Made by a program: the position numbers and the translations under genes. DNA of 64,000 nt, taken from Bacillus mobilis. Lineage in GTDB: Bacteria; Bacillota; Bacilli; Bacillales; Bacillaceae_G. The notes beneath the pieces are model-generated. The model was not told the DNA's origin and ran no database searches. It saw only the letters and a list, made by a program, of their open reading frames with translations. The DNA lies in the NCBI RefSeq assembly GCF_001884045.1, contig NZ_MACF01000141.1:1-64000 (forward strand), in the 5' to 3' direction. Of this stretch, positions 50,444 through 60,213 are shown piece by piece (within the stretch, counting starts at the first letter, position 1; the number at the start of each line of letters is the position of its first letter).

Positions 50444-51352
50444 ATGAAGGCGATCATTTGCACACAGTATGGACCACCTAACGTTCTTCAGCTTCAAAAT
50501 ATAGAAAAACCTATGCCTAAAAAAAACGAAGTATTAGTTAAAATTCATGCAACAAGTGTATCAACTGGAGATTGTAGAATACGTGGTTTTAATAGTCCCC
50601 TCTTATTTTGGATCCCTATGCGGATCATATTAGGTTTCAGAAAACCGAGAAAACCTATACTCGGCGTAGAATTATCCGGTGAAATCGAAGAAATAGGAAC
50701 AGATGTAACCCAATTTAAAAAAGGTGATCCAATTTTTGCATTAACAGAACTAAACCTCGGTGGTTATGCCGAATACACATGCGTACATGAAAGTGGATTA
50801 ATAACATTAAAACCTACCAATGTGACGTATGAGGAAGCTGCAGTTATTCCTTTTGGTGGAACTTCAGCATTGCATTTCCTGAGAAAGGGCCGTATAAAAA
50901 AAGGGAAACAAGTGCTCATATATGGTGCCTCAGGATCAGTAGGAACAGCTGCTGTACAACTTGCTAAATATTTCGGTGCGACCGTTACGGCTGTTTGCAG
51001 TAATTCAAATTTTGAACTCGTTCAATCTTTAGGAGCTGATACAGTAATTGATTATACGAAAGAAGATTTTACTAAGCAGGGCGAGCGCTACGATATTATA
51101 TTTGATGCAGTTGGAAAATATAAAAAATCTCTTTGTATAAATACATTAACACCCAATGGAAAATATGTATCTGTTAATGGAATGATGGCAAAGGTAAGTA
51201 AAGAGGATATGATTCTACTAAAAGAACTAACTGAAACAGAACATTTAAAACCTGTTATTGATAGAACCTACCAATTAGAAGAAATTACTGAAGCTCATAT
51301 GTATGTGGAACAGGGACATAAGAAAGGTAATGTTTCGATTACCTTAAAATAA
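50444..51352 (+). CDS. NAD(P)-dependent quinone oxidoreductase-type MDR dehydrogenase
   Basis: 302 residues from ATG 50444 with AGGAGG upstream; the longer frame to 50384 is not preceded by a ribosome site. GroES-like N-terminal domain (PKKNEVLVKIHATSVSTGDC) and Rossmann domain (VLIYGASGSVGTAAVQLAKY, nucleotide motif near residue 150). The structural zinc cysteines of true alcohol dehydrogenases are absent, as in the quinone reductase branch. Substrate unknown. Confidence 0.83.
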   Translation: MKAIICTQYGPPNVLQLQNIEKPMPKKNEVLVKIHATSVSTGDCRIRGFNSPLLFWIPMRIILGFRKPRKPILGVELSGEIEEIGTDVTQFKKGDPIFALTELNLGGYAEYTCVHESGLITLKPTNVTYEEAAVIPFGGTSALHFLRKGRIKKGKQVLIYGASGSVGTAAVQLAKYFGATVTAVCSNSNFELVQSLGADTVIDYTKEDFTKQGERYDIIFDAVGKYKKSLCINTLTPNGKYVSVNGMMAKVSKEDMILLKELTETEHLKPVIDRTYQLEEITEAHMYVEQGHKKGNVSITLK

Positions 51353-51372
51353 AATATATTCAGAAAATAACA

Positions 51373-51401
51373 TTGACAATTCTTTTTGTAAGATTTACTA
51401 T
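51373..51401 (+). promoter_or_regulatory. Sigma-A promoter of metQNI
   Basis: TTGACA (51373-51378), 17-bp spacer, TACTAT (51396-51401). Confidence 0.65.
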
Positions 51402-51432
51402 TAATACCATATTAAAAAACTACATACACAAA

Positions 51433-51603
51433 CTCTTATCAAGAGTGGCGGAGGGACTGGCCCGATGATGCCCGGCAACCGAGCTTATGACGTATAAGCT
51501 AAGGTGCTAATTCCTGCAAAACGAGTTTTCGTTTTGGAAGATAAGAGAGGAACCTATTTTGTCTATTCGGCACCTCTCTTATTTTTGAGAGGTGCTTTTT
51601 ATT
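51433..51603 (+). ncRNA. SAM riboswitch (S-box) of metQNI
   Basis: CTCTTATC opens P1, followed by AAGAGTGGCGGAGGGACTGG, CCCGATGATGCCCGGCAACC, AAGGTGCTAATTCCTGC, and GATAAGAG closing P1 (51547). Terminator GCACCTCTC / GAGAGGTGC plus T-run at 51570-51601. Confidence 0.95.
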
Positions 51604-51632
51604 TTGGAACGTATATGAAGGGGGAATTATAG

Positions 51633-52445
51633 ATGAAAAAGGTATTATTGAGCATTGTAAGTGGAGCGGTATTATTGCTAGGTGCATGTGGTGCTAATTC
51701 TGATAAAGAGGTAAAAGCATTAGATGAGAAAAAGATTACTGTCGGTGTAACTGGCGGACCGCATGAACAAATTTTTGAAAAGGTAAAAGAAGTAGCAGCG
51801 AAAGACGGACTCGAAATTGATGTAAAAGTATTTAATGATTATGTAGCACCAAACGTATCTTTAGATGAAAAAAGCCTCGATGTAAATAGCTATCAAACGA
51901 AATCATATTTAGACGTATTTAAAGCTGAGCGCAATATGAAATTAACGGAAGTATTTTCAACAGTAACATTCCCTATGGGCGTATATTCTAAAAGCTTAAA
52001 AGATGTAAAAGACTTAAAAGAGGGCGACGCAATCGCTGTCCCAAATGATCCAACGAATGAACTTCGAGCTTTAAAGCTATTTGAAAAAGCAGGAGTTTTA
52101 AAAGTAGATCCAAAGGCGACAGAAAAAGCGACTGCGAAAGATGTCATTGAAAATCCAAAAAATTTAAAGATTGTTGAATTAGAGGCATCTCAATTACCAA
52201 CACAACTAAGTGAAGTGAAAGCAGCTGCAATTAATACAAACTTTGCATTAGGGGCAAAATTAAGCCCCTCGAAAGATTCTATCTTCCGTGAAGGAAAAGA
52301 TTCACCATATGTGAACTGGGTCGTTGTTCGTACTGAAAATAAAGATGATGCTGTTGTAAATAAATTAAAAAAAGCTTATCAATCTAAAGAAGTAAAAGAA
52401 TTTATCGAGAAAAAATTTGATGGTTCTGTTTTACCGTCTTGGTAG
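51633..52445 (+). CDS. metQ: Methionine ABC transporter substrate-binding lipoprotein
   Basis: 270 residues; AAGGGGG before ATG 51633; lipobox LLGAC. NlpA/MetQ family: ITVGVTGGPHEQIFEKVKEV at the start of the mature part, then FNDYVAPNVSLDEKSLDVNS. Binds methionine outside the membrane. Placed first after the riboswitch, as is usual for a gram-positive order metQ-metN-metI (in B. subtilis metN-P-Q differs). Confidence 0.92.
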   Translation: MKKVLLSIVSGAVLLLGACGANSDKEVKALDEKKITVGVTGGPHEQIFEKVKEVAAKDGLEIDVKVFNDYVAPNVSLDEKSLDVNSYQTKSYLDVFKAERNMKLTEVFSTVTFPMGVYSKSLKDVKDLKEGDAIAVPNDPTNELRALKLFEKAGVLKVDPKATEKATAKDVIENPKNLKIVELEASQLPTQLSEVKAAAINTNFALGAKLSPSKDSIFREGKDSPYVNWVVVRTENKDDAVVNKLKKAYQSKEVKEFIEKKFDGSVLPSW

Positions 52446-52457
52446 GAGCTGACGATA

Positions 52458-53498
52458 ATGATTGAATTAAAAAATGTATCCAAAGTATTTACAACAAAAA
52501 AAGGGAATGTAGAAGCACTTAAGTCTACTTTCCTTCAAGTAAAAAAGGGCGAAGTATTTGGAATCATTGGGTATAGTGGCGCTGGTAAAAGTACATTAAT
52601 TCGATGTGTAAATTTATTAGAAAAACCAACGACAGGAAATATCATTGTAAACGGCCAAGATTTAACAACTTTATCAGCAAAAGAACTAGCAAAATCGAGA
52701 CAAAAAATCGGGATGATTTTTCAAGGATTCAACTTACTTAAAACTGTGACAGTTTATGAAAATATCGCATTACCGTTACGTCTATCTGGCCTTCCCAAAA
52801 ATGAAATTGAAAAAAGGGTAGAAAAGTATTTACGTATTGTCGATCTTTTTAATCGAAAAGATGCCTATCCGAGTGAACTTTCTGGTGGCCAGAAGCAGCG
52901 TGTTGCCATTGCACGTGCACTATCACATGAACCGGAAGTATTATTAAGCGACGAAGCAACAAGTGCTTTAGACCCTGAAACAACGGATTCTATTCTTGAC
53001 CTATTACTAAAGATTAATGAAGAAATCGGGATCACAATTTTATTAATTACACATGAAATGAATGTCATCCAGCGTATATGTGATCGAGTTGCTGTTATGG
53101 AACATGGAGCAGTAGTTGAAAGCGGGACCGTGAAGGATATCTTCACAAACCCACAACATGTAACAACGAAGAAATTCGTAAATAGTGCATTTGCAGCGAA
53201 GATTCCAGAAGACGTACAAAAAGAACTACAAACTACCGGTGAAATTGTAACTCTCTCCTTTATAGGTAATGCTTCAGGAGAGCCAGCATTAGCTGTTGCT
53301 ACAAAACGTTTTCAAGTGTATCCAAATATTTTATCCGGTAATATTACACAATTAAAGCATGAAGCATACGGGAAACTGATCATTCATATGCAGGGTGAGA
53401 AAAATGAAGTAGATCGCGCTTTATCATTTTTACAAGAGCAAGGGATCATCGTAGAAGGAGGTAGAACAGATTATGGGAAACAAGTCCTTTTTGGATGA
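52458..53498 (+). CDS. metN: Methionine ABC transporter ATP-binding protein
   Basis: 346 residues. Walker A GYSGAGKS near residue 38, signature LSGGQKQR, Walker B VLLSDEAT, as in MetN. The C-terminal 80 residues are a NIL domain that senses intracellular methionine and blocks transport. The last 26 nt overlap metI. Confidence 0.93.
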   Translation: MIELKNVSKVFTTKKGNVEALKSTFLQVKKGEVFGIIGYSGAGKSTLIRCVNLLEKPTTGNIIVNGQDLTTLSAKELAKSRQKIGMIFQGFNLLKTVTVYENIALPLRLSGLPKNEIEKRVEKYLRIVDLFNRKDAYPSELSGGQKQRVAIARALSHEPEVLLSDEATSALDPETTDSILDLLLKINEEIGITILLITHEMNVIQRICDRVAVMEHGAVVESGTVKDIFTNPQHVTTKKFVNSAFAAKIPEDVQKELQTTGEIVTLSFIGNASGEPALAVATKRFQVYPNILSGNITQLKHEAYGKLIIHMQGEKNEVDRALSFLQEQGIIVEGGRTDYGKQVLFG

Positions 53499-54141
53499 AT
53501 GGGGTAAAGTCATATGGGAAGCAACCATTCAAACATTTCAAATGACATCTATTTCACTATTTATCTCTATCCTTATTGCATTACCACTCGGTGTTACACT
53601 TGTTTTAACGAGACCTGGTGGACAGCACGAAAATAAAATCATTTATCCAATTCTTAATACAATTATTAATATCATTCGCTCTCTTCCATTTATCATTCTA
53701 TTATTCTTCATTTTACCTTTTACAAAGTTTCTAATGGGAACGTCCATTGGCGTACAAGGTGTTATCGTGCCACTTGTCGTATTCACAGCTCCTTATATTG
53801 CACGATTAATGGAGACAGCTTTATTAGAAGTCGATCGTGGTGTTATTGAGGCTTACCAAGCGATGGGCGTTTCTACTATAAAAATCATTTGGCACGTTAT
53901 GGTGAAAGAAGCTCGTCCCTCCCTTGTACTTGGCCTAACAATTGCAACAATCGGCCTAATTGGTGCAACAGCAATGGCTGGACTTGTAGGTGCTGGCGGA
54001 CTTGGTGATTTAGCATATCGATTCGGACACTTACGCTACGAACCTGAGGTAATGTATGCAACAGTCTTTATTTTAATTGTCCTCGTTCAAGGGCTACAGT
54101 CTTTAGGAAATGGTGTTGCAAGAAGATTGAAGAAAGATTAA
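53473..54141 (+). CDS. metI: Methionine ABC transporter permease
   Basis: 222 residues, five spans. AAGGAGG lies inside metN just before ATG 53473. Coupling loop QAMGVSTIKIIWHV; later MAGLVGAGGLGDLAYRFG, the MetI signature. Imports D- and L-methionine with MetQN. The operon ends at a terminator. Confidence 0.93.
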   Translation: MGNKSFLDEWGKVIWEATIQTFQMTSISLFISILIALPLGVTLVLTRPGGQHENKIIYPILNTIINIIRSLPFIILLFFILPFTKFLMGTSIGVQGVIVPLVVFTAPYIARLMETALLEVDRGVIEAYQAMGVSTIKIIWHVMVKEARPSLVLGLTIATIGLIGATAMAGLVGAGGLGDLAYRFGHLRYEPEVMYATVFILIVLVQGLQSLGNGVARRLKKD

Positions 54142-54181
54142 AAAAGAAAGTATCTCACCCTGGTGAGATACCTTCTTTTTA
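54141..54181 (+). terminator. Terminator of metQNI
   Basis: AAGAAAGTATCTCACC / GGTGAGATACCTTCTTT with one mismatch and a T-run. It also serves the convergent SDR pseudogene. Confidence 0.85.
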
Positions 54182-54951
54182 CCTTTTAAATCCACCTTCA
54201 GAATGAATAACTTGTCCAGTAATCCATTCTGCTTCTTCACTTACTAAAAACTTAATAAGTCTTGCTACATCCCTTGGCTCACCAATTCTACCAAAAGGAA
54301 ACATCGGCTTTAACCCTTGCTTTATCTCTTCATTCATCCCGTACTAGTTGGGCCTGGGTTAATTGCATTCACTGTTATTCCTAGATGAGCTACCTCAGCT
54401 GACAACGAACTCGTAAGAGCGTCAATAGCTCCCTTCGTTGTTGCATACGCCAGTTCTCCAACCATAGGCCCTTGAAATTGCCCCGACGTCATATTCACAA
54501 TTCTACCACCAGATTTCTTATCAAACCCTCGGGCAAATTGACTACTTAACAACGTAGTCGCTCGAATATTTACCATGTAATGCTTATCTAATTCTTCAGC
54601 AGTCAAATTAGAGAAATCATTATTCGTAGAATACGCTGCATTATTAATTAATATATGAGGGTACCCTAATTGTTCAGTAACTTTATTTATAAGCTCTTTT
54701 GGTGCATCATTCTGAGTTAAATCTAACTCCATACTCGATACTTTAACACCGCTTTTTAGTAACTCTTCTTTTAATTGTATTTGTTCACTTTGATCAACGC
54801 CCCAGGGCATCTCTTTATCGTACGCCGTCCAATACGTAAAAAATATATCGTATCCTGCTTCAGCTAATTCTTTACAAATTGCTGCGCCTATACCATCTAG
54901 ACGACTTACACCTGTAACAACTGCTATTTTATTTTTTAATTGATTCATCAT
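54179..54951 (-). pseudogene. Frameshifted short-chain dehydrogenase/reductase
   Basis: Starts at ATG 54951 or 54948 (GGAGGAG upstream). The first frame carries the SDR parts AVVTGVSRLDGIGAAI (cofactor), NNAAYS, MTSGQ (catalytic Ser) and YATTK (catalytic Tyr/Lys), then INPGPTSTG and a stop at 54334. The C-terminal part MNEEIKQGLKPMFPFGRIGE ... WITGQVIHSEGGFKR goes on in another frame up to 54179. Restoring one GATG unit at GGGATGAATG would join them as TGWMNEEIK. So a 4-bp deletion in a tandem GATG broke the gene. The truncated protein would lack the last 52 residues. Confidence 0.85.
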
Positions 54952-55101
54952 ATACTCCTCCAATTTAAAGGACGCATACTTTATATAAGAGATATGAATT
55001 TCCCTACACATTATCCTTACAAAAGGGATGTACAAGCCAAATATGCAGTCCTTGAATGATTTACAGATAGCTAAATAACCCCTCACTTATGAGAGAAAAA
55101 T

Positions 55102-55290
55102 TTATCTATCTAGTTTCCTAATCATTACAAGTTCATCCACATATTGAGTCCTTGTCCCCTTTCCATATATCTCTATTTCTATCATACCAATATGATGTAA
55201 TATTTCAAACGATAAAAAAATAAAACCCAATATTCCATGCCGATCTTCTATTAATTTTAATATATTACAATAACTAAATAATTAAAATAA
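55102..55290 (-). pseudogene. Possible remnant of a GNAT acetyltransferase C-terminus
   Basis: An open minus-strand frame without start reads about EDRHGILGFIFLSF, HHIGMIEIEIYGKGTRTQYV, DELVMIRKLDR and a stop. The sequence is like the last part of small GNAT or related enzymes, but no acetyl-CoA motif is left. The rest of the gap 54952-55384 shows no gene. Confidence 0.3.
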
Positions 55291-55384
55291 TCAGAAAAAC
55301 ACTGGTAAATACTGGCTTTATTTTTTATAATAAAACGTGGGGCTAATGTGAGAGTCTAGTTTTACACAAATAGGGGGAAGAAAC

Positions 55385-56686
55385 ATGTCAAAAAAATTAC
55401 TTTCTTTATTTTCTACAGTAATCGTAGCAGCTTTTGTAATAACTGGCTGTGGTCAAAGCGATACGACAAATAAAGAACAAAAAGAAAATATAACAAAAGA
55501 AAGCAAAACAGAAAAAACGGATACAACGAAAGAAAATAAACCGGAAGAAAAAAAATCCGAAGATAAAAAAACTGAAGAGAAAAAGCCTGAAAATACAGCT
55601 ACTAGCTCAAGCGATTACTCTAAGCTGATTTCCTATATGGAAAAAGAAACAGGCGGTAAAACAAAAGTCCTTTTTGAAAATAAGGAACCACAAGTTCATA
55701 AAGCTGAGGATGTTTCAGTATCAATGAACAGTTATACATTAGTTGAATTAAATGGATTCCATACAAATTTCGACATTCCGTTTAATCGTCAAACAGAGGG
55801 CGGAGTTATTCTTGTGAACTACAGCGTAAAAAATAGTTCAGCTAAAGATATTTACTATATGCCAGCACTAGACATATCATTTACTGGTGCGCAAAAAACA
55901 TATAGTAACTATAAAGACTTAATTCCAAAAGAAGACCAGCTCCCAACTAAGCTTGCTCCAACGAATGATTACTTAGTAAAAGCAGGAGAAACTATTTCTG
56001 GTTATATCGCTTATCCATTCGGAAAAGACGATTTAGCGAAAATTTCAAGTCTCTCAACAGTTTCGGTCACAGTCCCAACTGCACAAGCGAATAAAGGAAA
56101 ATTTGATGCTCCAATCGGAAGCCCTGGAAGCTTTTCATTAAGTTTAAACAAACAAGGTGCTGAAAAGGTTGCAACAAATAACACTTTCTACCAAGATAAA
56201 GCTACAGCTAATAACATGGGCGATAAAAAAATGTTAAAAGAGAAATCAAGTATTAATAACAGCCAAGAATTAGGCGCTGTTAATGTTACATTAGACGGAT
56301 ACCAATTTACTCAATTCACACCAAATTCCGTCGAAGCTCCACGCTTTGCAAATTTCAAAAACGGTCTTGTTCTATTAACAGTAAAATTCAAACTTGATAA
56401 CAAAGATACTCAAGACGTTTCACTATCTCCTATAAGCTCTACATTGAGAGTGAATGATGGGACACAGTATACGATTAATGAAGGTATGCTATTAAATTAT
56501 GACTATAATGCTTCAGTCAAAACAGGAACATCTGGAGAATTACTACAAGTATATATTTTAGATCAAGAGCAGTATGAAAAGATTTGGAAAGATAAAAGCT
56601 TTGAGATTGAGTTAGGACCTATGAGAAATAAAGAAGCTAAAGATATTTCACAAGGTAAAAAAGCTAAATTTACATTACCTAAATAA
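55385..56686 (+). CDS. DUF5068-type lipoprotein
   Basis: 433 residues; AGGGGGAAG before ATG 55385; lipobox VITGC. Residues 25-75 are a Lys/Glu/Thr linker with repeats (KPEEKKSEDKKTEEKKPE). Two similar beta domains follow: one with VILVNYSVKNSSAKDIYYMP and one with LVLLTVKFKLDNKDTQDVSL, of the DUF4352/DUF5068 type. Located outside the membrane; function unknown. Confidence 0.75.
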   Translation: MSKKLLSLFSTVIVAAFVITGCGQSDTTNKEQKENITKESKTEKTDTTKENKPEEKKSEDKKTEEKKPENTATSSSDYSKLISYMEKETGGKTKVLFENKEPQVHKAEDVSVSMNSYTLVELNGFHTNFDIPFNRQTEGGVILVNYSVKNSSAKDIYYMPALDISFTGAQKTYSNYKDLIPKEDQLPTKLAPTNDYLVKAGETISGYIAYPFGKDDLAKISSLSTVSVTVPTAQANKGKFDAPIGSPGSFSLSLNKQGAEKVATNNTFYQDKATANNMGDKKMLKEKSSINNSQELGAVNVTLDGYQFTQFTPNSVEAPRFANFKNGLVLLTVKFKLDNKDTQDVSLSPISSTLRVNDGTQYTINEGMLLNYDYNASVKTGTSGELLQVYILDQEQYEKIWKDKSFEIELGPMRNKEAKDISQGKKAKFTLPK

Positions 56687-56705
56687 ATTACTAAGTATAT
56701 ATTAG

Positions 56706-56742
56706 AAAAGGCATATAACATATGATTGTTATATGCCTTTCA
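56706..56742 (+). terminator. Terminator of the DUF5068 lipoprotein gene
   Basis: AAAGGCATATAACA / TGTTATATGCCTTT, loop TATGAT. Confidence 0.88.
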
Positions 56743-56888
56743 TGTATTGTTCACCCTCCAAACAATACATTTCCAAATACTTTATGTACAAATGAAAAAT
56801 CATAATTTTTGTTCACACTTTATCCATTGTGAATCTTTTCACAATGGATATATAATAAACATGTAAATAAAATATTGGAGGGATTTCA

Positions 56889-57395
56889 ATGGTTATCAAT
56901 TTTTTAAGAACTGATAAACGTGCTGCTTTCATATTATTATTTTTAAGATTTTACATAGGATATGCATGGCTCGCTGCTGGGGTAGGTAAAGTTTTCGGAC
57001 AATCTTTTGATGCAAGTGGTTTTCTAAAGGGCGCTATCGCTCAAGCATCGGGTGACCACCCTGCCGTACAAAGTTGGTGGGCAGACTTCCTTCAACACTT
57101 TGTTCTTCCAAACGCAGACCTATTTAGCTTTTTCGTTCAATGGGGAGAAATTTTAGTAGGTCTAGGTTTAATTTTAGGCGGATTAACAAAAACTGCTGCA
57201 TTCTTTGGAATTATAATGAATCTTTCATTTTTACTAAGTGGAACTGTTAGTGTAAACCCAAATCTGCTTATTTTAACTATGTTCATTTTAGTTGCAGGTC
57301 ATAACGCTGGACGTATTGGATTAGATGGCTATGTTTTCCCTAAACTTTTCCGTAAAAACAACCATGAAACATATAAATTAAGTAAAACTGCGTAG
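56889..57395 (+). CDS. DoxX family membrane protein
   Basis: 168 residues, TTGGAGGG before ATG 56889. Four spans: LLFLRFYIGYAWLAAGVGKV, FSFFVQWGEILVGLGLILGG, FFGIIMNLSFLLSGTV and LLILTMFILVAGHNAG. The end NAGRIGLDGYVFPKLF is common to the Bacillus DoxX group. Members are linked to thiol stress or quinone-dependent oxidation; the role here is unknown. Confidence 0.83.
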   Translation: MVINFLRTDKRAAFILLFLRFYIGYAWLAAGVGKVFGQSFDASGFLKGAIAQASGDHPAVQSWWADFLQHFVLPNADLFSFFVQWGEILVGLGLILGGLTKTAAFFGIIMNLSFLLSGTVSVNPNLLILTMFILVAGHNAGRIGLDGYVFPKLFRKNNHETYKLSKTA

Positions 57396-57425
57396 TGACA
57401 GTTTACTTTTAAAATATCAATAAGA

Positions 57426-57455
57426 AAAAGAGCCTAAGTATAGGCTCTTTTCTTA
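57426..57455. terminator. Terminator of the DoxX gene
   Basis: AAAGAGCCTA / TAGGCTCTTT, loop AGTA, T-run. Confidence 0.85.
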
Positions 57456-57467
57456 CTTACTCCTAAT

Positions 57468-58034
57468 TTAAACTCTTAACGAACCGCGAAATCCTCTAGC
57501 AGCATAGTAGGAATCTGCTCCATTGTGGTACACAAAAACGTGTCCGAAGCGATAATCGCAAAATAGAGCACCACCGAGTTCTCGAATATCTGAAGGCGTT
57601 TGTACCCAGCTTGATGATTTCATATCGAAATCTCCAAGTTGTTGCAACTCGCGATATTGTTCTTCCGTTAATAATTCAATGCCCATAGCAGCTGCCACAT
57701 CAATAACGTTATTTTCTGGTTTATGTTTTTTTCTTGCCTCTAACGCTTCAAGATCATAACAAAGACTTCTGCGGCCTTTAGGACTCTCCTTTGAACAATC
57801 ATAGAAAGTATACTCGTCCTTCTCTTCATCATAACCAACAACATCCGGCTCACCGCCAGTTACTTCCATTTCGTTAATTGACCATAATTTTTCAATATTA
57901 GTAGCCAGCTTCGCTTCAACTTTAGCCCATTCAAGACCTTCATGGCGGTTCATGTTTTTCTCAAAACGAGCTTGTAATGCTTTTAATAGTTCTTCACGTT
58001 GTTCTACAGATAACTCATTTTTATTCTCTGTCAT
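57468..58034 (-). CDS. DUF4256 protein
   Basis: 188 residues, GGAGGAT before ATG 58034. Typical DUF4256 blocks: LLKALQARFEKNMNRHEGLE, TFYDCSKESPKGRRSLCYD, and WVQTPSDIRELGGALFCDYR. Cytosolic, no membrane span. Function unknown, though the family is conserved in many bacteria. Confidence 0.82.
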   Translation of the reverse strand: MTENKNELSVEQREELLKALQARFEKNMNRHEGLEWAKVEAKLATNIEKLWSINEMEVTGGEPDVVGYDEEKDEYTFYDCSKESPKGRRSLCYDLEALEARKKHKPENNVIDVAAAMGIELLTEEQYRELQQLGDFDMKSSSWVQTPSDIRELGGALFCDYRFGHVFVYHNGADSYYAARGFRGSLRV

Positions 58035-58131
58035 ATTAATCCTCCGAATTACGTTTCCTTATAATCATTTAAATTTTTTCAATGATAGTTTGTATACAGT
58101 TTACAACGAAAAACCCCTGTACATATATCCA

Positions 58132-60096
58132 TTATATAGTACGAAAACCTTTCATGCTTTCTCCAAGAATATAGTGTGAAAACCATATCAAATTTTGTTT
58201 CATAATAGCCACGCCTATCCCTGGCTGATTAGGACTATATGCCATGCCTGTAAATATAATTAATTCTGTATCCACTTCCATATCTCTTAATCCTTCATGT
58301 AGCTCATATGCATTTGTAGTTGGAATTCTTACATCCTTTTCTCCATGTTGAATTAAGGTAGGCGTACATGCTGATTTAATATATGTCATTGGTGATGTTT
58401 TCTTATATATCTCTGGATCATTCCATGGAGTATTTCCTAAATACATGCTAATAAAGTAAGGGATATCTGTATTTACATAATGGGCACCCCAGTTCGTAAT
58501 TCCGCCCCCAACTGAAATAGCTTTAAATCTACTGCTATATGTAGAACAGAAAGCTGATATATATCCTCCGTTACTCCATCCCATAACTCCTACGCTATCT
58601 TTATCTACTATCCCTTTTTCAACTAGTGCATCCACTCCAGATATAATATCATCATAATCAGCAAATCCTTGTTTTCTATAGTTTGCTTTTAAAAATTCAT
58701 TACCATAACCAGAACTTCCTCTATAGTTTGGTTCTAAAACGATAAAGCCTTTTTCAACAAACTGTTCAATCGGATATTTCTCATTGAAGCAGTCTGAAAA
58801 TATCGGAAAGGACGCCCAATTCGGACCACCATGGATTACTACTAATAAGGGATATTTTTTATTTGTATCAAACTCTACTGGAGTTGATAGAACACCTTCT
58901 ATTTCAAGACCATCACTACTTCTCCATGAGATGATTTCCCTATTACTTTTAAGCTTGCCTTCGAAAAAGCTATTTTCATTCGTTATTTTTTTATCATCCA
59001 AATAGATTTCAAAGGTTTCATTTGTTATAGCCTTAGTATATGTTATATGATTGCCATCCCTTGTTATAGAGGCATCCATTATAAAACCATCTACTGTTTC
59101 GCTTAACATTTCCACAGTACCATCCTCACACAGCAATCCAATACGGTAATTCGTTTTATCCTGCCATCTAATTAAAATCCCTTTAGCCGTCCACTGTAAT
59201 GGCATAACCGTACTATCAAAATCGGTTAAAGGTTGGATTACCTCTCCCGTATTCCTATCATATATCTCTAATGTACTATCCTGTATATGATTTTTATAGT
59301 AATCCTTCTCTCTTATACTTGCTGCGTAACATATTTTATCGCCCTCGGGAGACAAGCAGACACTCGCTCCTAACAACTTATCCATATTCATTTTTTGTAG
59401 TTCTCCAGCTTCAACATCTAATATGTAGAGATCACCATTCATATAATCGTTTAAGCTTGGTGTAGCCATACATACAACCTTTTTCCCATCATTTGAAATA
59501 TCAAAGTTATGTATATAAAAATCCTTACCATCCGTTAGTTGATAAACACCTTTAATCTCGCGTTCCTCTTTATCATTTTGTATTACCTTTTCTATCTTAA
59601 TGTAGTATAAACAATTATTTCGATGTTCCTTACCTACATGGTGGAAATCTCCATATAGTTCCTTACGTTTCTTTATGTCCTCACATTCTTTTGACTGTGC
59701 AATATAATAAAAACCTTTACCAGTAGGCTCCCATTTGAATGTATTAACTCCATCCTTCTCATCCGTAATTTGAACCTCACTACCACCGTCTATTGACTTA
59801 ACAAAGATCTGATTTGTATTAGCCCCATCACCACCTGGGCTAAGGTATGCAATAATCTTAGAATCTGGAGACCATAATGGATGTGTACTATCTATATCCC
59901 CATCTGTTAGTGGGTAACTCTGCTCTTTATCCTTTTCATATATCCATACATGATTTCTATACGTATTTCCTTTCCAGTTAGCCGTCTTCTTAACAAATGC
60001 TACGTTTTTGCCATCATCACTTATATTTGCACTTGATACCGCCGGTAATGAAATAATCTCTTCTATACTTAAATATGTTTTTGCTTTCACTTCCAT
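58132..60096 (-). CDS. S9-family (acylaminoacyl-type) peptidase with altered catalytic His
   Basis: 654 residues, AAGGGGG before ATG 60096. N-terminal beta-propeller with WSPDSKIIAYLS-type repeats (residues 20-370), then an alpha/beta hydrolase with the nucleophile GWSNGG (Ser508) and the acid in HGEKDVRIP. The S9 catalytic His usually stands in a block like GMPHGPNKP; here the block is TGMAYSPNQPG with Tyr620. No other His is in a suitable place. CAT to TAT is one base. The enzyme may be inactive or have changed function. No signal peptide, so cytosolic. Confidence 0.82.
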   Translation of the reverse strand: MEVKAKTYLSIEEIISLPAVSSANISDDGKNVAFVKKTANWKGNTYRNHVWIYEKDKEQSYPLTDGDIDSTHPLWSPDSKIIAYLSPGGDGANTNQIFVKSIDGGSEVQITDEKDGVNTFKWEPTGKGFYYIAQSKECEDIKKRKELYGDFHHVGKEHRNNCLYYIKIEKVIQNDKEEREIKGVYQLTDGKDFYIHNFDISNDGKKVVCMATPSLNDYMNGDLYILDVEAGELQKMNMDKLLGASVCLSPEGDKICYAASIREKDYYKNHIQDSTLEIYDRNTGEVIQPLTDFDSTVMPLQWTAKGILIRWQDKTNYRIGLLCEDGTVEMLSETVDGFIMDASITRDGNHITYTKAITNETFEIYLDDKKITNENSFFEGKLKSNREIISWRSSDGLEIEGVLSTPVEFDTNKKYPLLVVIHGGPNWASFPIFSDCFNEKYPIEQFVEKGFIVLEPNYRGSSGYGNEFLKANYRKQGFADYDDIISGVDALVEKGIVDKDSVGVMGWSNGGYISAFCSTYSSRFKAISVGGGITNWGAHYVNTDIPYFISMYLGNTPWNDPEIYKKTSPMTYIKSACTPTLIQHGEKDVRIPTTNAYELHEGLRDMEVDTELIIFTGMAYSPNQPGIGVAIMKQNLIWFSHYILGESMKGFRTI

Positions 60097-60213
60097 ATAA
60101 TAAGCCCCCTTATAATGTCCATGTATCTATCGTCTTTTCTCTTCATAATAAAGAAAATTGTTCACGCATACTAAAATGATAGCGGAAAATTCAGATAAAT
60201 AAAAGTGGATCTG

